NCBI GenBank assembly: GCA_965222175.1
Contig: OZ244938.1
Span: 1 to 64,000 of the forward strand
Source of the DNA: NORP240 sp965222175
GTDB taxonomy: Bacteria > Pseudomonadota > Gammaproteobacteria > Pseudomonadales > Pseudohongiellaceae
Reading direction: 5' to 3'
DNA length: 64,000 bases
Shown here: positions 16,566 to 25,764 of the stretch, piece after piece
Layout of the letters: every line of letters starts with the position of its first letter
Position numbering within the stretch: the stretch's first letter is position 1
Program-made: the position numbers and the translations under genes
The notes under the pieces: generated by a model
What the model saw: the letters and a program-made list of their open reading frames with translations, nothing else
What the model was told of the DNA's origin: nothing
The model's database searches: none

Positions 16566-18002
16566 TCAGTCAGCGCCCATGAGTTCCAGGAACGTCACTA
16601 CGGTGCCGTAGTCTCGGTCCCTGGCGAAATCCAGGGCTGACTGGCCGTTGGCGTCCCGTCGATTGATGTCCACGCCGGCCTGCACCGCCAGCTGGACGGC
16701 CTCCAGAGTCAGCGCCTGCTGATCGCGTCCCACCTGGCCGCCACGTCGTTCCGGCGTGCCCCAGCTCAATCGCAGGCGTCTGTTGCCCATGCCTACCGCG
16801 GCCATGAGGATGGAGATCTCCCCCTCGTCGGCGATGTAGTTGTCACCGCGACGCTGGGCCGGGTAGACCATGGCATTGACCGCCCGGGGATCGGCCCCGG
16901 CCTGTAACAGCGCCGCCATGATGTCCGGCTCCTTGAAGCGGGCCGCCAGCCACAGAGGAGTGGCCCCCACCAGTGAATCGTGGAAATGGTAGTCTGCCGA
17001 CTGGCGACGGGTGGGAGTGGGTTTTTGCAGTACTGCATCCGGGTCGGCGCCATGCCGCAGCAGCAGCTCCACGGCTTCACGGTTGCCCCGCAGCACGGCC
17101 ACGTGCAGCGGTGATTGGCCCGCCGGTGCCAGGTCTGTGGTGGCACCGGCGTCCAGCAGCAGTTCCAGCAGTTCGGTATTGCCGCCGTGGGCGGCCATGA
17201 TGGCCGGGGTGAGACCGTATGCGGACAGGCCATTGGGGTCGCTGCCGGCCGCCAGCAGAGCCCTGGCCGACTGCAGCTCACCGGCGGCAGCGGCAAACAT
17301 CAGGGCATTGTAACCACCTTCTTCGATCCAGATCTTGTAGGCCGGATGGCTGTCCTGCTCTTTTTCTGTTTTTACGTACTCGCTGCGGACCTCGGTCCGG
17401 GCGTCGACATTGGCGCCATGGTCCAGCAGTGCCTGGACAACATCGTGATGTCCCCGACCGGCGGCCCACATCAGGGCGGTCTGCTGCCGCGTGACGGCCA
17501 CGTCCGGATTGGCACCCGCCGCCAGCAACTGCCTGGCCACGGCACCACTGCCGGACAGCGACGCCATCATCAGCGGCGTCTCGCCGGACAGCAGGGCGAT
17601 AGCGGGGTCAGCGCCGGCGACCAGTAGCAGTTCCGTAATTGTGGCGTTGGCGTTTTCCGCGGCCAGCCACAGTGGCGTTACACCCAGGTCAGTGGCGGCA
17701 TTGACATCGGCGCCGGCGGCGATGAGTTGCTGCACGGCGGCCTGATTGTTCAGGTGGGCCGCCCAGTGCAGGGCGGTGCTGCCATCCCCGTAGGACTGAT
17801 TGGCATCCATTTCCCGGTTCAGCAGCTGCTGCATTGCCTGCCAGTCACCCTGGCTGGCGGCTTCTACCAGTGGCGGCAGGGGCTGGGCAACGACCTGCTG
17901 GCCAGGCAGCAGGCACAGCAGCACGGCGATGGCCGCCGGCAGCAGGGCGGGCAACAAAGCGGGCAATAGAGCGGGCAATAGAGAGATACGAGGGAATTTC
18001 AC
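16566..18002 (-). CDS. Exported ankyrin-repeat protein
   Basis: A 478-residue protein with an N-terminal signal peptide and about ten ankyrin repeats. Clear examples are DGSTALHWAAHLNNQAAVQQ, GVTPLWLAAENANATITELL, QTALMWAAGRGHHDVVQALL and QSPLHVAVLRGNREAVELLL. The repeats occupy almost the whole mature chain, and the last ends SALDFARDRDYGTVVTFLE. The signal peptide contains four LPAL-type tetrapeptides, caused by a 12-nt tandem repeat at 17947-17982. It is encoded 35 bp downstream of the DUF1552 gene and is probably its operon partner. Ankyrin arrays are binding surfaces; the partner is presumably another exported protein. Confidence 0.85.
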   Translation of the reverse strand: MKFPRISLLPALLPALLPALLPAAIAVLLCLLPGQQVVAQPLPPLVEAASQGDWQAMQQLLNREMDANQSYGDGSTALHWAAHLNNQAAVQQLIAAGADVNAATDLGVTPLWLAAENANATITELLLVAGADPAIALLSGETPLMMASLSGSGAVARQLLAAGANPDVAVTRQQTALMWAAGRGHHDVVQALLDHGANVDARTEVRSEYVKTEKEQDSHPAYKIWIEEGGYNALMFAAAAGELQSARALLAAGSDPNGLSAYGLTPAIMAAHGGNTELLELLLDAGATTDLAPAGQSPLHVAVLRGNREAVELLLRHGADPDAVLQKPTPTRRQSADYHFHDSLVGATPLWLAARFKEPDIMAALLQAGADPRAVNAMVYPAQRRGDNYIADEGEISILMAAVGMGNRRLRLSWGTPERRGGQVGRDQQALTLEAVQLAVQAGVDINRRDANGQSALDFARDRDYGTVVTFLELMGAD

Positions 18003-18037
18003 TGGATTGTCAACTCACGCAAATTTGTCACAGGCGA

Positions 18038-19375
18038 CTAGACCGGCAAGGCGCCGGTGCTGCCACCGATACGGTCCACCGGGACATCGAACCGGTCCAG
18101 CAGGGTGACCAGCAGGTTGGCCATGGTGGGAGCATTGTCGTACTGCAGATGCTGACCGCCAGGCAACCAGCCGGCTCCGCCGCCGACCAGCAGGACCGGA
18201 AGATTGTCTCCGGAATGAATGGTGCTGTTGGAAATACCGCTTCCGTAGAGAATCGTCATATTGTCCAGCAGGTTGCCGTCACCGTCCGGTATCGCCGCCA
18301 GTTTGGCGAGATACCTGGCGAACAGTTCAGTATGGTAGGTGTTGATCTTCGACATTCTCGCCACCAGTTCCGGGTTATTGTTGTGGTGGGAAAGCGGGTG
18401 GTGAGCGTCGGGTACGCCAATCTGCGGATAAGGCCGGGCGCTCTGTTCCTTGCTGATCATGAACGTGACGACCCGCGTCAGGTCGGTCTGCAGGGCCAGC
18501 ACCTGGAGGTCCTGCATGATTTCCAGGTGATCCTCGAAAACCGGTGGCACACCGGCGGGCTGATTTATTTCCGGCAGCTGCAGGTCAATCTGTTCCTCGG
18601 CTTTCTGGATGCGTCGTTCCACATCCCGCACCGAGTCGGTATAGCTCTGTACCAGGTGACGATCGTCGGGGCCCAGTCGGTTCTCCAGTGAGTGCAGCCT
18701 GTCCAGCACGGCATCGAGAATACTGTTCTGCTGGGCCAGGCGGGTCTCGCGTACGTTTCGCGAGGTGCTGCCGCTGTCGCCGAACAGGCGTTCAAAAACG
18801 GCCCGGGGATTGTGTTCCATGGGCAGTGGTTCGGTGGTTCCCCGCCAGGACAGCGTGTGGGTGTAGACACAGCTGAGATTCACCGTGCAGGCACCGGCCA
18901 GGGCAGGGGCATCCATGGACAGCTCCAGGGAAGACAGCTGGGTTTCCCGGCCAAGCTGTCGCGCCAGCAGCTGGTCGATGGAGACGCCGGCACGGATATC
19001 CACCTCGTTACGACCGCCACGGGTTACACCGGTCAGGAACGATCCACCGGCCCCGGCGTGGGCTATGTTCCAATTGGCCTTCAGTCCCGACAGCACCAGC
19101 AGCTTGTCCCGAAAAGGCGCCAGCGGAGTAAGAATGGGCGTCATTTCGAAATCAGGCCCGGTAGTGGTCGGTGACCAGTACTCCATGGCCATGCCGTTGG
19201 GCACGTAGAAGGTCTGGAACCGATGCACCGGGCGCGGAGACGGTCCCTGGGCCAGGGCCGGCGTCATGGCGTCCAGCAGGGGCAGGGCTAGGGCGGCGCC
19301 GGTGCCGCGTAACATGGCCCGGCGGGAAAGCGCCTTGCCGGTGACCAGGCCGGGTATCTGGCTGCGGGTTTTCAT
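18038..19375 (-). CDS. DUF1552 domain protein with Tat signal
   Basis: A 445-residue protein exported by the twin-arginine pathway, as shown by SRRAMLRGTGAALALPLLDA near residues 17-36. The rest is a DUF1552 domain. Recognisable blocks are FYVPNGMAMEYWSPTTTG, LVLSGLKANW, SIDQLLARQLG, HPLSHHNNNPELVARMSKIN, NMTILYGSGISN and NLPVLLVGGGAGWLPGG. This family is related to the alkaline-phosphatase/sulfatase-like DUF1501 group and is found beside DUF1592 cytochromes, as here. It lies 51 bp downstream of the DUF1592 gene and upstream of the ankyrin gene. Function unknown. Confidence 0.88.
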   Translation of the reverse strand: MKTRSQIPGLVTGKALSRRAMLRGTGAALALPLLDAMTPALAQGPSPRPVHRFQTFYVPNGMAMEYWSPTTTGPDFEMTPILTPLAPFRDKLLVLSGLKANWNIAHAGAGGSFLTGVTRGGRNEVDIRAGVSIDQLLARQLGRETQLSSLELSMDAPALAGACTVNLSCVYTHTLSWRGTTEPLPMEHNPRAVFERLFGDSGSTSRNVRETRLAQQNSILDAVLDRLHSLENRLGPDDRHLVQSYTDSVRDVERRIQKAEEQIDLQLPEINQPAGVPPVFEDHLEIMQDLQVLALQTDLTRVVTFMISKEQSARPYPQIGVPDAHHPLSHHNNNPELVARMSKINTYHTELFARYLAKLAAIPDGDGNLLDNMTILYGSGISNSTIHSGDNLPVLLVGGGAGWLPGGQHLQYDNAPTMANLLVTLLDRFDVPVDRIGGSTGALPV

Positions 19376-19426
19376 GGTGTGATCCTCGGTTGTCCTGTTA
19401 AAACTCTCGTTCCGGGCTGTCCGCCG

Positions 19427-21955
19427 TTACTGCAGGTTGGCCTGCCCCGTGTTCGCCGTGGCGCTGGCGGCAATGTCATCCGCTGCCCGGCTCTGTAGAA
19501 ACGGTTCGCTGGTGGCGATGGCGACGATCAGGGCCGACCACCGGTAATCCTGTTCGGCGATGTCACGGACGATGCGTCGCACCGCCGGTTGATCGTAATA
19601 CTCCACGCGGCGGCCCAGTGCATAGGTCAGCAGTTTTTCCGTCAGCGTATGGGCAAAGCGGTCCGGACGGCTGGCCATCCAGTCACGCAGGTCCGCGAAG
19701 CCGTCGAATTCCACGCCACCGGGATAGTTGCCGTTGGGATCGACCCGGTTGCCAACCTCGTCGTAGTCACGCCAGCCGCCGATGACGTCGAAATTCTCCA
19801 GGGCGAAACCCAGGGGATCGATGACCGTGTGACAGGTCGAGCAGATGGGATCCTCGCGGTGCCGGGCCAGCCTTTCGCGGATGGAAGTGGGCACCTCCCC
19901 GGCTTCGGCGTCGGGGAGAATGGGCACGTTGGGCGGCGGCGGTGGTGGTGGCGTTCCCAGCAGGTTGTCCAGCAACCACTTGCCCCGCAGTACCGGGGAG
20001 GTCCGACCCGGGTAGGAGGTCACGGTAAGCAGTGAGCCGTGGGCCAGCAGTCCGCCCCGCTGCTGGCGGTCTGGTAAAGTGGCCCGGCGGAATCGACTGC
20101 CGACGATACCGTCGACGCCGTAGTGTCGCGCCAGCCGTTCATTCAGGTAGGTATGGTCAGCGTCCAGCAGCGCCATCACGCTGGTGTCTTCTTCCAGGGA
20201 CGCGGTCAGGAAGCGCTTGGTTTCCTCGCGAAACGCCTCGATGAGGCTGAGGTCATAGTCCGGAAACACCACGGTATTGATCTGTACTTCATCCAGGCGT
20301 CTGAGGTTCAGCCATTGCGCGGCAAAATCCTCCACCAGGGTTGCCACGCCCCGGGAATCTTTCAGCAGCCGTCGCACCTGCTGCTCCAGCACTTCCGGCC
20401 GCGACAGCCGGCCCTGTTCCGCCAGGGTCAGCAGCTCCTCGTCCGGTCCGCTGCTCCACAGGAAGAACGACAGGCGGGAAGCCAGTTCCAGGTCGCTGAT
20501 CCGGTAGGTCTCCCCGGGATGCAGTCCCGGCGGCTGGCGGTAGCTGCGAATCAGGAAATCCGGATCGCTGAGCATGAACTCAAGGGCAAACTGAATGCCG
20601 CTGTCAAAGTTGCCACCGTGTTCCCTGCCGGAGCGGAAGAACCCCAGCAGCAGGTCCAGGTCCTGGTCCGCCAGCGGACGGCGGTAGGCCTGACGCCCCA
20701 GGCGCGCCAGTATCTGCCGGGCACAATCGTTCTCTTCCGCCACGCCTCGGGGCCGGCAACTGAACAGGTGCTGGCGACTGGGGGAATCGGTGAACTGGTC
20801 ATTGACCAGGTAGGGGCCGCCCACTTCCAGGGAATGCAGTTTCTGGTAATCCAGGTAGGCCTCGTCGTTGGCGTAGAGCCTGCCACCCTGCACCGGTTGT
20901 GGAACACCCTCGGGTTCCAGGTGCTGGCGGACAAAGGATACGCTGATGGCATGGGGTCCGGCGGTCACCGGCAGGCTGATTTCCAGTCCCTGGTCGGCTG
21001 CCACCAGCATGTACTGTTCCCAGTCGATACTGCCGGGTTCCCCGGTTCCGCTGAAACTCAGCGGGGCCGGCGTACCCGGTGCCTGGCCGCCGATGGTGAA
21101 GCGCTGCAGGAGTCTGCCGTCAAGGCGGATATCCAGCTGCTGGGGCCAGCCCAGTCCCTTGATATAGTCCTGGTAGTTGCGTTCCAGCTGAACCCGGAAC
21201 CGGTATTCGCCATCCACGGGAAAATGGTGGGTAACGGCCAGCCCGCCCCGGGAGCCGAAGGGCATGCGGTCATTCTGCCGCCAGTCCTGGGACATGAACA
21301 GCGGCACTTCGTAGGTGGTCAGGGTCGGTCCCAGGGGTGGCAGGCCGGTGGCCAGCCGCGTGACTTCCCGGGCCACCGACATGTAGCGTTCCATGTGGGC
21401 CGTGGAAAAGGGCAGTGAGGCGGCCATGTTGTCGAATCCGCCATCGGCGGTGGGGTCACCGGGCAACAGCGACATCACGTCGACATCCAGCCCCAGCAGG
21501 CCATTGACGGTGTGGTTGTATTCGTACCGGTTCATCCGGTGCAGGGGAGTGACGCGCCCCGGATCGGGGTCAGCAGCCCAGGCCCGATCCAGCTGATTCT
21601 CCAGCCACGTCGTCATCAATTCATAAGTGGCAAACGGTGGTCGTGGCATGCCCGACGGCGGCATCATGTGGGCACGCAGTTTCTTGACTACGTTTTCCAG
21701 GGCCTCCGCCTGCGGGCCGACGTTGTCGAAGTCCACGCCTTGCAGAGAAAATCCGGCAGTGGCCAGCGCATCATTGTGGCAGGAAAGGCAGTAAGTACTC
21801 ACTACCTGTCGCATCTCGGTGGCGGAAAAGCCGGGCTCGGCCGCCTTTGCCGATGGTGGCTGCCACAAGGTTGCCAGCACCGCGGATATTACGAGTGCCG
21901 TACCTGGCAGCAGAACTGAGTGCCGCTTGAAACCGGGAAAGCTGATCTGTTTCAT
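19427..21955 (-). CDS. DUF1592 multidomain c-type cytochrome-like protein
   Basis: An 842-residue exported protein. A signal peptide (about residues 1-39) is followed by a cytochrome-c-like region with CLSCH at residues 56-60. The DUF1587, DUF1595, DUF1592, DUF1588 and DUF1585 domains typical of planctomycete-style PSD proteins then follow. Visible landmarks are LHRMNRYEYNHTVNGLLGLD, the RLSFFLWSSGPDEELL block, and a second CSTCH motif near residues 718-722 in a DPLGFALENFD context. It leads a probable operon with DUF1552 and ankyrin genes. Heme binding at both CxxCH sites is expected; the reaction is unknown. Confidence 0.9.
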   Translation of the reverse strand: MKQISFPGFKRHSVLLPGTALVISAVLATLWQPPSAKAAEPGFSATEMRQVVSTYCLSCHNDALATAGFSLQGVDFDNVGPQAEALENVVKKLRAHMMPPSGMPRPPFATYELMTTWLENQLDRAWAADPDPGRVTPLHRMNRYEYNHTVNGLLGLDVDVMSLLPGDPTADGGFDNMAASLPFSTAHMERYMSVAREVTRLATGLPPLGPTLTTYEVPLFMSQDWRQNDRMPFGSRGGLAVTHHFPVDGEYRFRVQLERNYQDYIKGLGWPQQLDIRLDGRLLQRFTIGGQAPGTPAPLSFSGTGEPGSIDWEQYMLVAADQGLEISLPVTAGPHAISVSFVRQHLEPEGVPQPVQGGRLYANDEAYLDYQKLHSLEVGGPYLVNDQFTDSPSRQHLFSCRPRGVAEENDCARQILARLGRQAYRRPLADQDLDLLLGFFRSGREHGGNFDSGIQFALEFMLSDPDFLIRSYRQPPGLHPGETYRISDLELASRLSFFLWSSGPDEELLTLAEQGRLSRPEVLEQQVRRLLKDSRGVATLVEDFAAQWLNLRRLDEVQINTVVFPDYDLSLIEAFREETKRFLTASLEEDTSVMALLDADHTYLNERLARHYGVDGIVGSRFRRATLPDRQQRGGLLAHGSLLTVTSYPGRTSPVLRGKWLLDNLLGTPPPPPPPNVPILPDAEAGEVPTSIRERLARHREDPICSTCHTVIDPLGFALENFDVIGGWRDYDEVGNRVDPNGNYPGGVEFDGFADLRDWMASRPDRFAHTLTEKLLTYALGRRVEYYDQPAVRRIVRDIAEQDYRWSALIVAIATSEPFLQSRAADDIAASATANTGQANLQ

Positions 21956-22260
21956 TGCCGGAATTCCCCTGAATTGCCGCAGCAGGATGTTTTATGCGGA
22001 GGTTCCGCGGCGGGCAGGTGGCAGGCCGACGGGGGCTGACCGTGCGGGACAGGCAAGGATGCACCTAAAAAGGATGCGCCGGGGCAGGATGCACCGGGAA
22101 AAATGGGCGGGATTCTATTGCCGGGGTGACGCATCAGTCCCTTTCTCCCTCTCTGGCGTTGCTTATTGTTGTTAATTCCAGGCTGTATTCAATTAAAGAA
22201 TACTACTCTTTTTTACCGTGGCTTTACCAGATACCCTTCGCCAGTCTTCGCTAACCCGGG

Positions 22261-22680
22261 TCAGGCTGTTACCCGAATAAACTGAATCCACATGATGATC
22301 AGTACCACGTTGCTGCTGGCGAACAGCGCCAACCGGTGCAGAACCTTGTTGTAGGTCAGGTGCACGATGCTGTGCCCGAGCCGCAGGGCGAAATAGGTCC
22401 AGGCCATATTGACGAAGAATGGCGTCACGTTGCCGGTGATGAACAGCATCATGCTCAGCACATAAAACAGCACCGGAATTTCCAGCAGGTTCATCATGTT
22501 GCGGTTGGGCAGGCTGACAGCGCCGGGCACCCGCTTGGATTCACCGAAACTGAAATCATCCGCCGTCACCTTGCGATCCATGCTGGCCTTGATCCGCTTG
22601 TAGGGGATGATGAGCAGCACGACAAAAGTCAGCATGGCCAGGGCGCTGACGGGCATGAAAATGGTGGTGGGTTCCATCAA
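22261..22680 (-). CDS. MAPEG family membrane protein
   Basis: A 139-residue integral membrane protein of the MAPEG family (membrane-associated proteins in eicosanoid and glutathione metabolism). Four helices are visible at about residues 7-27, 63-83, 85-103 and 117-135. The family motif is NRNMMNLLEIPVLFYVL, followed by WTYFALRLGHSIVHLTYN. Bacterial members may be glutathione transferases or peroxidases. It stands alone, separated from the PQQ-type dehydrogenase gene by a hairpin terminator. Confidence 0.85.
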   Translation of the reverse strand: MMEPTTIFMPVSALAMLTFVVLLIIPYKRIKASMDRKVTADDFSFGESKRVPGAVSLPNRNMMNLLEIPVLFYVLSMMLFITGNVTPFFVNMAWTYFALRLGHSIVHLTYNKVLHRLALFASSNVVLIIMWIQFIRVTA

Positions 22681-22802
22681 TGGTGCTCCTCTGGGCCGGT
22701 CCAGCCACGCGATGGCTGGCCGGTGAATTCATAGCGGCTGTCTGTTACCGGCAGCAGCGGGTGCCGATGCCGGCGCACGGTCGGTATCGAGTCCCGGGAT
22801 AA

Positions 22803-22830
22803 ACCGTTCCCGTCCGCTTCCGGGAACGGT
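22803..22830 (-). terminator. Hairpin downstream of the PQQ-type dehydrogenase gene
   Basis: ACCGTTCCCG and CGGGAACGGT form a perfect 10-bp stem around an 8-base loop, 23 bp beyond the stop at 22853. On the minus strand it is followed by TTTATC, a short U-run, so a rho-independent terminator is plausible but not strong. Confidence 0.55.
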
Positions 22831-22852
22831 ACCGAAGCCGATACGCAGGGCG

Positions 22853-24820
22853 CTACTCAGGCAGGGCAAAGGCCACCAGTTCGGCCGGGTACCGGCTGTC
22901 GCCGATGGCCACGACCACGTACTGCCTGCCGTCCTGCATATAGCTTATCGGTGCACCGGTGGTACCGGCTTCAAGTTCAACCTCCCAGAAGATGCCACCT
23001 GACTCTTTGTCATAGGCTCGGAACATGGGTCCGCCACTGTTGGTGGCGATTTCGATAGGCATATCCGGCGGAATACGGGAATCGCGATTCAGGTTGGTGC
23101 GCCCCTCACCGACGAACAGCAGGGATCTGGTAAGCAACGGAGAAGGTCGCCCCGGCACGCCCAGCTTGCCCAGCTTGAGATGTGCGATTGCCGGATGGTC
23201 CCGGGGTCCGTCTCCGTTGGGCATCATCCACACATGTTCACCGGTATTCATGTTGATGGCGGTAATGCGTCCGTAGGGCGGTTTGAACAGCGGCAGGCCA
23301 CGCGGACCACCGATCCAGCGCCGGGTACCCTTGACGTAACTCAGGTTGGTGGAATCTGGATCGCCCGGCAGGATATCCGCGACAAACGGCGAGGTGATGG
23401 ACGGGATGTACAGGTAGCCGGTTTCCGGGTCGAAGGCCGCGCCCTGGACGTCGGCACCGCCCTGGGAGCCGGGTAACTGAATGGTGCCCAGGGTGTCGCC
23501 GGGGTCGTCGCCACGCAACGAGGGCGGCGTGAACAGCGGGCCGGTCACATAGTTTCTGGTGATTGCCAGCGCCTCGGCGCGCAGCTCCGGGGTAAAGTCG
23601 ATAAGGTTGTCGACGGTGGCGCCCTGGCGTTCGAAGGGTGCCGGCAGGGTGGGGAACGGCTGGGTTGGCGAAGTCACTTCACCGGGCACAGTGGATCCGG
23701 GTACCGGGCGCTCCTCGATTTCCCACACGGGCTCGCCGGTCCGCCGGTCGAAGGTAAACACGAAGCCCTGCTTGGTAATCTGGGCCACCGCCGGAACTGT
23801 TCGACCTGCCACGTTGATATCCATCAGGATGGGTGCGGCCGGTAGATCGTAATCCCATAAACCGTGGTGGACGATCTGATAGTGCCAAACCCGTTCGCCG
23901 GTGGCCGCGTTCACTGCCACCAGGGTCTGGGTAAACAGGTTGTCGCCGATACGATGGCCGCCGTACATGTCGTTGGTGCCGGAGCTGATGGGCATGTAAA
24001 CCAGGCCCAGTTCCGGGTCGGCACTGAACAGTGACCAGACCGGTGCGTGGCCGGTATAGGACCAGGAACGATCCTGCCAGGTGGCGGTGCCGAACTCGCC
24101 CTGCTGGGGTATGACATGAAAAATCCAGCGCAATTCGCCGCTGCGTACGTCGTAGGCGCGGACATCACCGCGCAGGGCTTCCTTGTTGGAAAACGTGTCG
24201 GACATGGCCTGGCCGACAATGACCACGTCACCCACGACCATGGGGACACCACCCCAGCGATATCGCTCGGCGTCGGGTACGTCAACCTGCAGGTTGACCC
24301 GTCCACCGTCGCCAAACGAGGCCACCGGTTCACCGGTTTCAGCGTCGACGGCGTACAGGTGGGTATTGCGCTGCACCAGAATACGGCCGGCGCTGCCGCC
24401 ATCGCTCCAGTAGGCGACGCCCCGGGTCACCGTGCCCCGCAGGTCATCGACGCCGCCGAACGGTTCCTGGACCCAGACCGTTTCGCCGGTGGCGGGATCG
24501 AACGCCTCCACCAGGCCGACACTGTTGGGGATATAGCCGACACCGTTGACCACGATGGGCGCTGCCACGTAGTTGGGTGTCACCCGCTGCTGGGGATTCA
24601 GCGAATAATAGTACTGATCCAGTGCCGGACGGCGCCAGACCACCCGCAAATCATTGACGTTGCCACTGTGGATCTGGTCCAGCGGTGTGTACTTGGTGCT
24701 GCCGGTATCGGCTGCATAGGCCTGCCAGTCGCCATCGCTTGCACCGGACTGGGCCGATGCCGTGGAGACCGTCAGCAGAGCGATCGCTGCCAGGGTAGTC
24801 AGATGTCGGACTCTATTCAT
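22853..24820 (-). CDS. Periplasmic PQQ-dependent dehydrogenase-like beta-propeller protein
   Basis: A 655-residue secreted protein with a signal peptide ending near ASAQ (residue 24). The quinoprotein propeller repeats are visible: DWQAYAADTGSTKYTPLDQI, GLVEAFDPATGETVWVQ, HLYAVDAETGEPVASFG, VRAYDVRSGELRWIFHV, LVAVNAATGERVWHYQ, VFTFDRRTGEPVWEIE and FRAYDKESGGIFWEVELE. It resembles membrane-free quinoprotein glucose/alcohol dehydrogenase-like proteins. The substrate and direct PQQ ligation cannot be read with certainty. No pqq synthesis genes are in the window, so the cofactor would come from elsewhere. It is monocistronic. Confidence 0.85.
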   Translation of the reverse strand: MNRVRHLTTLAAIALLTVSTASAQSGASDGDWQAYAADTGSTKYTPLDQIHSGNVNDLRVVWRRPALDQYYYSLNPQQRVTPNYVAAPIVVNGVGYIPNSVGLVEAFDPATGETVWVQEPFGGVDDLRGTVTRGVAYWSDGGSAGRILVQRNTHLYAVDAETGEPVASFGDGGRVNLQVDVPDAERYRWGGVPMVVGDVVIVGQAMSDTFSNKEALRGDVRAYDVRSGELRWIFHVIPQQGEFGTATWQDRSWSYTGHAPVWSLFSADPELGLVYMPISSGTNDMYGGHRIGDNLFTQTLVAVNAATGERVWHYQIVHHGLWDYDLPAAPILMDINVAGRTVPAVAQITKQGFVFTFDRRTGEPVWEIEERPVPGSTVPGEVTSPTQPFPTLPAPFERQGATVDNLIDFTPELRAEALAITRNYVTGPLFTPPSLRGDDPGDTLGTIQLPGSQGGADVQGAAFDPETGYLYIPSITSPFVADILPGDPDSTNLSYVKGTRRWIGGPRGLPLFKPPYGRITAINMNTGEHVWMMPNGDGPRDHPAIAHLKLGKLGVPGRPSPLLTRSLLFVGEGRTNLNRDSRIPPDMPIEIATNSGGPMFRAYDKESGGIFWEVELEAGTTGAPISYMQDGRQYVVVAIGDSRYPAELVAFALPE

Positions 24821-25130
24821 TTCGCCGTCCTCTCTTGTTCTTATTTCCGTCGGTTGATTGGATCAGTCAGCCAGGTCACTGATTATTCAGCAACTGGACC
24901 GCAAGTTAAAGCCTCAATTGGTGGTGGAAGGGTGGCGCCAGGCCCAAGCAATAGATCTGTTGGAAGGTTTGGCTGAGGTGTGCGGCTTTTTTGGCGATGG
25001 TGCTGTTTGTTGCCTGGGGTGATTGTCTTTGTAATTTATTGGTTGGGTAATTCTGGTGACCAGGTTCTGTGTTGGGCAGGGTGTTGTGTGATTTTTTGGG
25101 GTCGGCGTCTATTCACTTTTTCCGAGGCAA

Positions 25131-25207
25131 GCATCTGCGTGTTTTTACCGGGGCCAGTATCTGAGTGTTTTTTTGGCGCCAGTTACTGCATGTTTTTTAC
25201 GGGGGCC
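25131..25207 (+). repeat. Three imperfect 25-26-nt direct repeats
   Basis: Units begin at 25131, 25157 and 25182, each running G-x-A/T-C/A-CTG-x-G/A-TG-TTTTTT-then GGGGCC or GGCGCC. Each has the form of a short lead, a run of five to seven T, and a GC-rich block. Confidence 0.6.
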
Positions 25208-25233
25208 GGGATCCGGGGCGCCTGGTCTTCACC

Positions 25234-25346
25234 GGCCACCCGCGCGACATTTTCCCTCAGCGCTGCGGAACTCGACCTCGCTGCGCTCGGGACTCAGACA
25301 GTCCTCGCGAATACCTTCGGGAAAATGTCGCGCGGAAAGCGTGGCC
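25234..25346. repeat. Inverted-repeat unit 1 enclosing a conserved 44-nt core
   Basis: A 17-bp perfect arm pair (25240-25256 with 25319-25335, containing CGCGCGACATTTTCCC) is flanked by an outer GGCCAC/GTGGCC pair. It encloses a 44-nt core at 25265-25308. That core reappears, exactly reverse-complemented, at 25647-25690. Confidence 0.7.
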
Positions 25347-25573
25347 TGACTGGTTCAGCCCAGGCCCCCCGGACCCCGGCGAGGCACGCCGGAGCCATTG
25401 TGTCCTTTTCGTGCTCGGGTATTTAAGCCCCGATGAACTGAAGTACCAGAAGCAATGACGTCAATCCAATCCCATTCAAGTTAACCAACAAGACTAGCAG
25501 ACACGGCAACGACAAAACCCACTAGGCTCAATTTCAGCTGAACCCACCAGCCCCGAATTCGGCAGGTAGGTAA

Positions 25574-25751
25574 GAGCTGGCCGGCGTGGGGGGATGGCCA
25601 CCCAATCAGGACACGTTTTCCGCGCCCGGGGCTTCCCCGATCAAGTGCGAGGACTGTCTGAGTCCCGAGCGCAGCGAGGTCGAGTTCCGCAGCACCGGGG
25701 AAGCCCCGGGCGCGGGTGGCCGGGTGGCCATCCCCCCACGCCGGCCAGCTC
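25574..25751. repeat. Inverted-repeat unit 2: nested 30-bp and 19-bp arms around the same core
   Basis: The outer arms 25574-25603 and 25722-25751 are perfectly complementary over 30 bp. The inner arms 25621-25639 and 25696-25714 are perfectly complementary over 19 bp. Inside lies the reverse complement of the 44-nt core found in unit 1. The arm sequences differ from those of unit 1. Confidence 0.8.
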
Positions 25752-25764
25752 GAATCGAAGCCAC

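Noticed and set aside
18692..19174. Long plus-strand ORFs opposite the DUF1552, DUF1592 and PQQ-dehydrogenase genes
   Set aside because: They are antisense shadows in G+C-rich coding DNA, while the minus-strand frames carry clear family motifs.
22186..22215. Rho-independent terminator at GTATTC...GAATAC with a following T-run
   Set aside because: The stem is six A/T-rich pairs, and no gene on the plus strand ends nearby. The region is more likely part of the DUF1592 operon leader.
24980..25751. Retron or group II intron
   Set aside because: Inverted repeats alone fit, but no reverse transcriptase gene lies in or near the block.
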